Source: Aradus depressus
Taxonomy: Eukaryota > Arthropoda > Insecta > Hemiptera > Aradidae
Assembly (NCBI GenBank): GCA_963662175.1
Contig: OY759219.1
Coordinates: forward strand, 44,570,675-44,634,674
Length of the DNA: 64,000 nucleotides
Reading direction: 5' to 3'
The notes beneath the pieces were generated by a model. The model saw nothing but the letters and a program-made list of their open reading frames with translations. It had not been told where the DNA came from and did not search any database. Made by a program: the position numbers and the translations under genes. Within the stretch, counting starts at the first letter, position 1. Each line of letters begins with the position of its first letter. This document shows positions 1-9,625 of this stretch, one piece after another.

Positions 1-3000
1 GTATGTCGAGTCACAGGACTGGTTCCCGACGGAGCTGTCGCTTGGTGTCGGAGAGAGAGAGTGCAGATTGCCTCCTCTCTTTGGCATTGGGGGTCAGTAT
101 CTGGAAGGAACGTCCAACTGGGGGTCAGAGAAGGATTTTTAGCTGATCCTATGGGAATCGAACCTAGCCATCTCAGAAACATTTAGACAAAGCTAATACA
201 CATAAAACATACATTATTTCGGGGACTTATGATTTATTTGATACATTTATGTTACACCGTACGGACAACACAACATTAAGAAACGAAATCATTTTACATT
301 ACTCAACTTACACAATACACAGGAGGGGATTTTGTATTATTTTGCATTTTTTTTATGATTTTAATTGTATATAGTGTAGAAATGTTAATTTAGGATTAGA
401 GGAATGTTTGCTGGTATGAAAGAAATTGAGAGTGAATGATCGCGAAATAGGGGGGAAGACAATATATATATATATATTTTTATGTTGTGCAGCCTATTAA
501 CACACATACCATTATTATTTAAGCATTTTTCCATAAGCGGATTTGTGCAGTCTTTTCTAACATATATACCACTATATATATTTTGCATTTTCCCATAAGC
601 GGATTTATGCAGCCTTTCTAACATACTTATCACTAGTATTTTTTTTTGCATTTTCCCATAAGTGGATTTGTGCAGTCTTTTCTAACATATATACCACCAT
701 TATTTTGGATTTTCCCATAAGCGGATTTGTGCAGCCAGTTCTAACATATATACCACTATTAATTTGCATTTTCCCATAAGTGGATTTGTGCAGTCTTTTC
801 TAACATATATACCACCATTATTTTGCATTTTCCCATAAGCGGATTTGTGTAGCAATTTTTTTAACACAATACCACTATTATTTTTGCATTTTCCCATAAG
901 CGGATTTATGCAGCCTTTCTAACATACTTATCACTAGTATTTTTTTTTTGCATTTTCCCATAAGTGGATTTGTGCAGCCAGTTCTAACATATATACCACC
1001 ATTATTTTGCATTTTCCCATAAGCGGATTTGTGCAGCCAGTTCTAACATATATACCACTATTAATTTGCATTTTCCCATAAGTGGATTTGTGCAGTCTTT
1101 TCTAACATATATACCACCATTATTTTGCATTTTCCCATAAGCGGATTTGTGTAGCCATTTTTTTAACACAATACCACTATTATTTTTGCATTTTCCCATA
1201 AGCGGATTTATGCAGCCTTTCTAACATACTTATCACTAGTATTTTTTTTTTGCATTTTCCCATAAGTGGATTTGTGCAGTCTTTTCTAACATATATACCA
1301 CCATTATTTTGCATTTTCCCATAAGCGGATTTGTGCAGCCAGTTCTAACATATATACCACTATTAATTTGCATTTTCCCATTAGTGGATTTGTGCAGTCT
1401 TTTCTAACATATATACCACCATTATTTTGCATTTTCCCATAAGCGGATTTGTGTAGCAATTTTTTTAACACAACACCACTATTATTTTTGCATTTTCCCA
1501 TAAGCGGATTTATGCAGCCTTTCTAACATACTTATCACTAGTATTTGTTTTTTGCATTTTCCCATAAGTGGATTTGTGCAGTCTTTTCTAACATATATAC
1601 CACCATTATTTTGCATTTTCCCATAAGCGGATTTGTGCAGCCAGTTCTAACATATATACCACTATTAATTTGCATTTTCCCATTAGTGGATTTGTGCAGT
1701 CTTTTCTAACATATATACCACCATTATTTTGCATTTTCCCATAAGCGGATTTGTGCAGCCATTTTTTTAACACAATACCACTATTATTTTTGCATTTTCC
1801 CATAAGCGGATTTATGCAGCCTTTCTAACATACTTATCACTAGTATTTGTTTTTTTTTTTTTTGCATTTTCCCATAAACGGATTTGTGCAGTCTTTTCTA
1901 ACACACATACCACTATTATTTTTTGCATTTTCCCATAAGCGGATTTGTGCAGCCATTTTCTTTAACACAATACCACTATTATTTTTGCATTTTCCCATAA
2001 GTGGATTTGTGCAGTCATTATTAACACACTTACCTTTATTATTTTTGCATTTTCCCATAAGCGGATTTGTGCAGCTTATTTTTTTTACATATACCACTAT
2101 TATTTATGCATTGGCATTGACCCATAAGTTGGTTTCTTACATCAGTACATTTATCTTTATTATACATATATGTAAGACCGTAGGAAGTGGAAGATTAGTA
2201 GATTTGCTGGCAAGTATTTTTTTAGTTTTTTTCTGGGTAAAGAGAGTGAAGGGATAGGATTATTCGCAGGAAGAATTAAGAATTTTATAAATAGTTTCAT
2301 CTAGATATGTTTTGTTTAAGAAAAGGGGATGTAATATATTTAATAATAAAATAATTAGAATACATGGGGATAATTTTTTCTTTGAGACTTACCAGACGTT
2401 ACTGAAAACTTAGAATTTGAGGAAGTTATTGAGGAAGTTAGAGCTATTAGAGAATAGATAGCTAGATATTTATTTTTTTTGTGAGATAGCCTACCCAAGG
2501 AAGGGAGGATCCACATTTTCTGCGACGATATATGAGAATAATAATCTACGATGATATAAGAAGTTATTAGGGATTTTTTTTTGAGATTAGGAAGTTGAAG
2601 TTTTTTTTTGTTGAGCTATAGGAGGAGTTAGGGAATGGGCGAAGGCCTAGGTAACGTCGAAATAATGGGATAAGGAACATTTATACTTTGTAGGGGGGAA
2701 TTTTGTAACTTGAGAAGTTGACATAGGAAGTTGAATTTTATTTGAACCAAAGATATGTGAAGAAATATTTAGAAAATGATGATGAGGAATGAGGAACTGA
2801 ATTTAGAAAGGCAACCCAAATATTAATTTTTTTTATTTATGATTTGAAGTAGTATAAAAATTTAAATTTGGCGATTAAGATGGGAAAGAAGGATGGAACG
2901 TAATAGAAAATATTAAGTGGTGAAGCGGCAATATAATAATTAAATATAAATTTTGTTTGTTCTGGTACATATGTCCAAAGGATATGAATTACAGTAAAGT

Positions 3001-4788
3001 TTGCATTTAGGTAATAATATGTTCAATATTTTTTTATATATGAAATTTAAAAGACAATTTTATTTGTCTTCCGCTCGTCCAAATTGTAAAGGACTGAGCT
3101 CATAAAAATTTATAATTAGTTCGTAGGAAATTTTTTTTGTTAATGTAAATTTTTTTTTTTTAATGCCATGGATGATGAAGTGAAGTGACAAGTGCGAGAT
3201 GAATTTTTTTTGGGGTTGTTGTGAGTGATAGAGACACCTGAAAGTGCCGGTTCACAACGACCAAATGAAGGAGGACTAAGAGCAGACTCATGAAGAAGGG
3301 ACCTGTTGAACAAAAACCGTGTTTCCAGAGACACAATTTTTGCTCTGAAAAGTGGAAGAAGGCAATGTAATGTAAACAAGCCTGTTGCCAAGACAACTGA
3401 GGTCGAAGCAACATTATTTTTTTTGAACCAATTTGAGAGAAGAAATCGAATTTTCAGCCCAAAGAAGAAAATAAAGACGTACACAAGGAGTGAAAAGCAG
3501 AAAGGAACAAAATTCAGTTAAAAGAAATAAGCAAACAATACAATAACCTAAAATGGCGTAGGAAAGGATATTTTTTTTTGAAACCCAAAATAGACTCAAA
3601 AAAACTGAAGAACAAAGAACCAAATCTTGAGAGAAGTTAAAAAACATAGCCAAGAAGAAAAGGAGACTGTAAAAAATGGATGCAATGAAGAAGAAACGAA
3701 AATTTTAGTGAAATAAGAAAATTTTTATAAAACTCAAAAAACAGAAGAAATATGAACAGGAATCTTTTGGAATTTTGCATAAAATTTCCAACATTTATTA
3801 AGAAGAGATTGAAAAAGGAAAATATGAAGAAAGAGCCGTTTAAAAAAAAATTATAAAATGTGAAAATTTAACCAAGATTTCGAGTTAGTTCGGATTCTAG
3901 CCGCTTGGCGTGGTTCAGCTTCAAAAAGATATACAAAATAAGTTTATGTAATTTTTTTAAAGAAACAGGAGTCAAAATTTAAAAGTAAACTCATACAAAA
4001 TTAAAAAGATAATTAAGAAGACAAAAGGAAAAGAAAAGAAGCAAGAATACTTCGAAAAATTATTAAAGTCGAAGAAATATCAAGTTCAGAAGAACAAAAC
4101 ACCGACGGAAAGACGATCTCAAGCTGCCTTTTGAAGGTGAAGCCAGTCTACCTCCAAGCCTCGAGAAGGCCAAACTTGTATCCAAAGTTGTTTTTTTTTT
4201 ATTTGCATATACTGAAAAGTTGTAAAGAAGTGAATTGTGAATGGGTTGATTGTGTGGAGATGTAAACTCATGGAAGATGTTAACTTTTGATCTGCAACTC
4301 TGTAAATAATGTTAATTTTTAGTTTTAGTTTCCATGGCGTCATGTGAGTACTCATTTTATATATTTTTTTATTCCAAAATGGCCAGTCAACAAGTAATAA
4401 ATTTTTTCAATAATGTAAATTTGTAAGAATGTTTTAAACTTCTTTTTAATTCCCCAAATCTCTCTCAACGAAATTCAAATTTCAAAACTCATGGGGCTCC
4501 ACGGACTACGCCTTTGAGGTATGTACCAATTAATCGGGACAGGAGAATTAATTAATAAAGCATTTTTTACTCGGGAAACATAATTTGATTTTTTTGATTG
4601 GTACAATTAACGTAATTGTAAAAATTTGGTAGAGTTATCTATGACATAGTTTTTCCTCGGGAGCTTCATTCCATTAATCAATTTATAATTCATTTTTTTT
4701 AGTAAATTAACTTCAGCAAAATTTAAAATCAGTCAAATATGATTTCTTTTATTATTAATATAAAGAAGGAGTACAAGAAACCCTTCAG
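1..4788 (+). repeat. L repeat block, copy L1 (inverted copy, cut by window edge)
   Basis: This block is the reverse complement of 9626-12568 apart from a minisatellite expansion and small indels. Bases 1-170 match the complement of roughly 12240-12410, and the block ends at 4788 in ACCCTTCA, the complement of the TGAAGGGT that opens L2. About 160 bp of its left end lies outside the window. It is non-coding, with a tandem minisatellite at about 480-2100. L copies flank gag-like genes at 12-17 kb and 29-31 kb, so I read them as terminal repeats of a retroelement. L1 is either a solo repeat or one end of an element lying off the left edge. Confidence 0.75.
480..2110 (-). repeat. About 60-bp minisatellite inside L1, 302-bp higher-order period
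   Basis: About 27 tandem units, each containing a version of TTTTCCCATAAGCGGATTTG and TGTGCAGCC followed by an AT-rich stretch. Five-unit groups repeat almost exactly at 302-bp intervals (matching positions 700, 1002, 1304 and 1606). The same minisatellite occupies the corresponding place in L4 (26170-28500) but is absent from L2. Open frames through it are by-products of the repeat, not genes. Confidence 0.9.
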
Positions 4789-5669
4789 GGTATGTGACGT
4801 ATGTGTATTTGCATCACAAATAAAAATCTATGTAGATTAAATTAATAAATATTTCTGTATCTATTGAATAAAATGCCTTCTTTTGTGACATTAATACTAT
4901 TGATATTTTTATCATCCTGGGAAGTTTGCCGTGTGGACCTCGAACACACACATCCGAGAACCTGCTTGTTCAATTTGGCTTTTAAGAACACTATATGGTG
5001 AATTTCAATACAATTCGATTATCCGTTAATGTGTTTTCACAATGTTTAGCCCCCCCCCCCCCCCTTTAGCCCCTGTTAAGAATTTGGAGACACCACACAC
5101 CCTATTTTCAATTTGGCTTTTAAGAATACTACATGTTAAATTTCATTACAATCCAACCATCTGTTTATGAGCTAGCACTATATTTATATATAAGCAGCCC
5201 CCACAACCCACCCTCCAGTTCCAAATTTTCAGACGCCATATAGCCTATTTTTCAACCTGGCTCTAAAGGATGCCACATTGCCACCAGAACAAATTCGATC
5301 AGATAAATGTTTTTTAAAAATTCCTAAAATCCACTTTTTTAGCAGTATTTTTGGTCAAACAAAAAAACGGATGGACCGAATTTGAAAAAATGTCTTTCAG
5401 ATCATATTTACGTTGATACGCTTCTATTGGCACCAAAGCGGAGTCAATATCATTTTTTCATTTGCAAGATATCGTGTAGGAAAATTTGACCACGAACGTG
5501 CGTACACACACATACTTCTTTCCAAAAATAGTGTAAAAATACTGGAATGACCTTGAAACGGGAAAATATGATGAACATTTTGATTTCTATTTTCGGACCC
5601 ATTACAATAACTTCCCTAAATGCTGGGATGTTAAAAATTGAACATTAAAGCCATTATTGTTGGTTTCAG
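4789..5669. repeat. Non-coding dispersed-repeat DNA upstream of exon 1
   Basis: No gene is visible. Bases about 4970-5060 and 5107-5190 are diverged copies of one sequence beginning CAATTTGGCTTTTAAGAA, separated by a C homopolymer near 5050. The stretch 5330-5510 resembles the 3' end of a dispersed repeat. A promoter or 5' UTR exon of the host gene may lie here, but none can be pointed to. Confidence 0.4.
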
Positions 5670-5736
5670 TCAGCAATGATGAGTGATGCGAATCCATTTG
5701 AGGAGATAAAGAACAAATGTGATAAGAACACTGAAT
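5670..5736 (+). CDS. Host gene exon 1 (first coding exon, candidate)
   Basis: The exon follows TTGGTTTCAG and is followed by GTAAGTATAG, both good splice sites. Two adjacent ATG codons at 5676 and 5679 open the frame, which reads MMSDANPFEEI and runs stop-free to the donor, ending one base into a codon (phase 1). An acceptor just before the ATG implies an upstream 5' UTR exon. It could instead be an internal exon, since the frame is open back to the acceptor. The intron to exon 2 is only 70 bp. The function is not recognised. Confidence 0.55.
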
Positions 5737-5806
5737 GTAAGTATAGAAGGGTTGTCGTGTTGTTGTGTATTTTTGGGAGATCTTTAATATAATGTTTTTT
5801 TTAAGA

Positions 5807-5859
5807 TTCTGAATGGTTGGTAGAGTACCGGTCCTTTCCTTCAACGATTGATGAGCTGG
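5807..5859 (+). CDS. Host gene exon 2 (candidate)
   Basis: The exon lies between a T-rich tract ending AAG at 5806 and the donor GTATGT at 5860. It is 53 bp long. Taking two bases to finish the codon begun in exon 1, it reads SEWLVEYRSFPSTIDEL and ends exactly at a codon boundary. The phase (1 in, 0 out) joins exon 1 to exon 3 without a break. It encodes an acidic-aromatic stretch with no motif I know. Confidence 0.6.
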
Positions 5860-6059
5860 TATGTTACACATTTTTTATTGCCCGATTCTTTTTTTCTAGT
5901 TGAATGAAGTTTTAATTCATACATAGGTCCATGTCAGATGGATCATCTTAAAAAATATAATAAGAATAATTTGACTGAATCTTGGTGGGATCATGGCTTT
6001 AATAGATGTGAAGATGGCTTACGTAGAGGGATGTGATTATTTCATAGGTTGCAAAATAA

Positions 6060-6260
6060 AAGTGTAGTCTGACTTCTGACGGAGGCTGGAGGCCGAGGAA
6101 GAGAGAGAGCTGCTGCTGGAGTTGCGTTCGGACATCCTGGCGAAGGGCATAGTCGCCAGGCTCGGAGACTCCTCAGAATAATGAAAACCCCGAAGAATCA
6201 TGGCCGTAGTCGCCAGGCTAGGAGACTCAGAATAATGAAAACCCCGAAGAATCATGGCCA
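6060..6260. repeat. Short tandem duplication of about 60 bp
   Basis: A segment containing CGCCAGGCT...GAGACT...AATGAAAACCCCGAAGAATC is present twice in tandem (about 6150-6205 and 6210-6255). It lies at the left edge of the BEL/Pao fragment and looks like a local duplication at its junction. Confidence 0.6.
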
Positions 6261-6990
6261 TAGAATCTTTACTTTCGCACGGAACGACGAACATGTGAAT
6301 CCAGAAAGCAACCCAGCAGATTACATCTCAAGAGGTGTGACGCCCAGTGAATTACTATCATTGGAAGCGTTGTGGCGCGGGTCTTCCTGGCTTGAGTTGC
6401 ACCCTAAGAATTGGCCGAATCTAACGAAACCTTCGGAATATCTACAAAGCACCACAAAGGGAAGGAAAACTGCCACAATTGCATTAGCATCGACTGAGCA
6501 TCCATTGCTTATTCCTATTCAGAGGTATTGAGTATTTTTACCAGAGTAGAGTAACTGCATACTGTAATAGGGTTTTAAAAAATATCAGATTGTCACATGA
6601 CAAAAGAAATAAGGAGGCCTCAATATCAGCGAGTGAGCTACAGGAAGCTTTAGGGCTTCTAGTCAGACAAGAACAAGGAGAGGCATTTGTGAAAGGGGTA
6701 ACGTGTCTTGAGGCAACTCATAGCTTTCATAAGAAAAGCAGCACAATACCGTTGTACGCTTTTTTAGATGAGCTGGAAATACTCAGGGAGGGCGACAGGA
6801 TAAGTGGCAGGGAAATGGAATATGACCAAGAGCATGCCATCTTGTTGATCTACAAATATCATCTCATCTGGCTTATAGCTCAGGATGAACTCAGAAAACA
6901 GCTGCATGGAGGGTCTCAGTTATTGTTAGCTACGTTGAGACAAAGGTTTGAAACTACTTAAACGGACCGTTCAAGGTGAAGATATGGGCC
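6255..6990 (+). pseudogene. BEL/Pao retrotransposon pol fragment (RNase H end to integrase start)
   Basis: Two reading frames (6181-6531 and 6590-6961) give pieces of a BEL/Pao-type polyprotein. The first carries NPADYISRGVTPSELL and LWRGSSWL, typical of the link between RNase H and integrase. The second carries LPLYAFLD-like and ILREGDRI-like segments and ends LHGGSQLLLATLRQRF, matching the zinc-binding entry of BEL integrases. A frameshift and stops lie near 6530-6590, and the rest of pol, the gag and the LTRs are missing. It is a dead fragment in intron 2, in the same orientation as the host gene. The family call comes from motif recognition, not a search. Confidence 0.7.
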
Positions 6991-7508
6991 GCTTTCTTTG
7001 TTCGTTTCTCCATTCATATAGAGTGGACTTAACGTCGCAGACTTTATTCGCGTTTCTTCGCTCGTCGTGGAAAATCAATTCATATATTTTAGGACAATGC
7101 CACAAAATTTATAGAAGAAATAAAGAATTAAGTCAATTTCGTTGGACATGTTACTACGTTTATTATTTCTTTTAATAATGGTTTAAACTCATAATTGTTT
7201 AAACACATACTTTGATGAATGTTATGTTGAAAACCATGCTTTTCAAGGTAGGCAGGCCGCTTTCCCCTCCCTAAGTGGGAGCTAGGGGTTGAAGGAAGGG
7301 GTAGATGTCCCTACCTACTGTAGTTAGTAATTGTAAAACAGGTCGTCTCATAGTTCGCATGTCAATTTTTGTCAATAAACAGTTTGTCCAATTTCATGTA
7401 TTTTGTCTCTTCTATGTTGAACGTAATACTGGCCATATACATACTCGTATATTAGAGGCTACCAAATTCTCTAAAAAAAAGTGCTGTTTTATAAAGCAAC
7501 AGTTAGAA
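6991..7508. other. Intronic DNA without recognisable features
   Basis: This is intron 2 sequence between the BEL fragment and the 117-bp array. A short C/G-rich stretch at 7255-7310 is the only compositional feature. I see no gene or repeat. Confidence 0.4.
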
Positions 7509-8213
7509 AGGAAATAAGTATGTTTTCTGAGTGGGTGAGGCTGCGTCAACCGCCGTCTTTACAAGTGTTCCATTTCTTTCGAACCTCTTCCAATCATACT
7601 GTACTCATATAAACATTCATATTTTCAGAAATAAGTATGGTTCCTTAGTGGGTGAGCCTGCGTCAACCGCCATCTTTACAAGTGTTCCATTTCTTTCGAA
7701 CCTCTTCTAATCATACTGTACTCATATAAACATTCATATTTTCAGAAATAAGTATGGTTCCTGAGTGGTTGAGCCTGCCCCAACCGCCATCTTTACAAGT
7801 GTTCCATTTCTTTCGAACCTCTTCCAATCATACTGTACTCATATAAACATTCATATTTTCAGAAATAAGTATGGTTCCTGAGTGGGTGAGCCTGCGTCAA
7901 CCGCCATCTTTACAAGTGTTCCATTTCTTTCGAACCTCTTCTAATCATACTGTACTCATATAAACATTCATATTTTCAGAAATAAGTATGGTTCCTGAGT
8001 GGGTGAGCCTGCTCCAACCGCCATCTTTACAAGTGTTCCATTTCTTTCGAACCTCTTCCAATCATACTGTACTCATATAAACATTCATATTTTCAGAAAT
8101 AAAGATGGTTCCTGAGTGGGTTAGCCTGCGTCAACCGCCATCTTTACAAGTGTTCCATTTCTTTCGAACCTCTTCCAATCATACTGTACTCATATAAACA
8201 TTCATATTTTCAG
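7509..8213 (+). repeat. 117-bp tandem array ending at the exon 3 acceptor
   Basis: About six units of 117 bp, with matching positions at 7626, 7743, 7860, 7977, 8094 and 8211. Each unit ends with CATTCATATTTTCAG, a good acceptor sequence. In the first five junctions this is followed by AAATAAG-type sequence (a stop in one frame). In the last it is followed by exon 3. The array therefore copies the natural 3' splice site of intron 2 five more times upstream. Units differ by a few substitutions only. Confidence 0.9.
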
Positions 8214-8252
8214 CGATACTGGATGTGCGTTTATCTTCACGGTTGGATGTCG
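8214..8252 (+). CDS. Host gene exon 3 (39-bp candidate)
   Basis: The exon sits between CATATTTTCAG and GTAAGTATC. Its 39 bp read RYWMCVYLHGWMS in phase 0, both ends at codon boundaries, matching the phases of exons 2 and 4. It is aromatic-rich. Because it is so short the call rests on its splice sites and phase. The duplicated acceptors just upstream could compete with its own. Confidence 0.55.
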
Positions 8253-8280
8253 GTAAGTATCATTAGATAGAGTGAAGAGA

Positions 8281-8520
8281 GCGCTGGTAGCTTAGAGATA
8301 GCATGCTTGTATGATGTGCTCAAGATCGCGGGTTCGAACCCAACTGAGACCCTTCAGTTTTATAATCCCTCATAAGGAGTATAGGAAAATTCATGTAATT
8401 TGTCAGACACTCGATTGTGTTTCCATTGAAATTTTACCTCTTGATTTCAAAAATATAAAAACGTCCACAATGTCTGTCTGTGAACCACCAAGTATTTACA
8501 CTGGAAGGTAACACTATAAC
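8281..8520 (+). repeat. tRNA-headed SINE copy
   Basis: Bases 8281-8345 look like a tRNA-derived RNA polymerase III head: an A-box-like TGGTAGCTTAGAGA and a B box GGGTTCGAACCC about 40 bp apart. An unrelated AT-rich body follows. A related B-box sequence occurs at 9179-9200. The two CCA-end and stem checks needed for a working tRNA fail by eye, so I call it a SINE head, not a tRNA gene. Confidence 0.6.
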
Positions 8521-8584
8521 TGGCTCTCCCCCTCCACCCGCCCTAGCTGTGACGTCAACCCGTTCTTCAAGCTTCCAACCACCT

Positions 8585-8775
8585 ATTTTTTACTTATAAT
8601 ATATTTACTAATTTAAATATAATATATTTACTAATTTAAATATAATATATTTACTAATTTAAATACAATATATTTACTAATTTGAATAAAATATATTTAC
8701 TAATTTAAATATAATATATTTACTAATTTAAATATAATATATTTACTTATTTAAATATAATATATTTAATTATTA
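8585..8775. repeat. 23-bp AT-only minisatellite
   Basis: About eight tandem units built on ATATTTACTAATTTAAATAT with a 23-bp period and rare substitutions. It consists almost wholly of A and T and has no coding potential. Confidence 0.85.
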
Positions 8776-9080
8776 AAAAGAGTACCAGCTGCAAAAATTG
8801 ATAGTAAAATGACATGATGTTACATTGTATTAAAAAAATTGGATTCACCGACAAATTCTTTTAATTTAGGTAAAACATCAGTTCTTACTGGTAATGGAAA
8901 TTGGCTTCTTATGCAACGTTATTTAGATGCATTTTAGAATGGAAAAGTGATATGCTTTGAGAATTTGTTTTTTTTTACTCGTTCTACAATGTGTACAAAA
9001 ACAATAAACGGAAGCTCTGACAATAAAAATGAATGATAAAATAATAAGTAATACAAAATATTGGAAACAAATAATAAAAA

Positions 9081-9510
9081 AGAAGAAGGAATAAAGGAAT
9101 GAATAAGTACAAAATATAAGTAAATATATCAGTTTATTTTTTAGTAGTATTGTTAATTCTAATCCATGGAATCCTAGATCGCGGGTTCGAAACCCGGCCG
9201 AGGCCCTTAGTTTATTTGATTAGGAAGGTATAATATACTTAAGCACACCGTCCTTCGGATGGGACATTAAGCGAAGGTCCCGAGCCTGTACGATGTCAGG
9301 TACTTGTTAAAAACCCCTACTAGGCGGATAAAAATTTAGGGTAGACAAAATTAAGACTTCCGTCGAGCTCATGTCCACCAGAGTGACGAAAGAGCGCGAG
9401 GTAGTAAGCGATATGACCACGCAGTTAAAGCCCAGGCATGAGTCATAATAACTAACTAAAACGTAAGAAGAAATAAAGGAATGAGAAGTACAAAATATAA
9501 GTAAATATAT
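9081..9510 (+). repeat. SINE with long flanking direct repeats
   Basis: The centre (about 9176-9440) has a B-box GGGTTCGAAACCC followed by a conserved SINE body that includes CCGTCCTTCGGATGGGACAT and CATGTCCACCAGAGTGACGA. The body recurs at 47985-48245 and in diverged or partial minus-strand copies near 18205-18400 and 42885-43055. It is flanked by two roughly 46-bp copies of an A-rich sequence (AGAAATAAAGGAATGA-type, about 9081-9128 and 9463-9508), long for a target-site duplication. The stretch 8776-9080 holds nothing else recognisable. Confidence 0.7.
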
Positions 9511-9625
9511 ACAAAAAATAAATAAATAAAATACTTACACATTGAATGGTGATAAATTAATAAAAGTAAACCATAAAATAAAAGATTAAGAAAAAAAATA
9601 ATAATAATAAAATGAAAAAATATAT

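Noticed and set aside
1847..2257. 136-codon hydrophobic + strand ORF (also many 60-85-codon ORFs at 385-2097 and 26218-28595)
   Set aside because: They lie within the L minisatellite and recur with its period.
8281..8352. Functional tRNA gene
   Set aside because: A and B boxes are present, but the stems do not pair convincingly and the sequence continues into SINE body.
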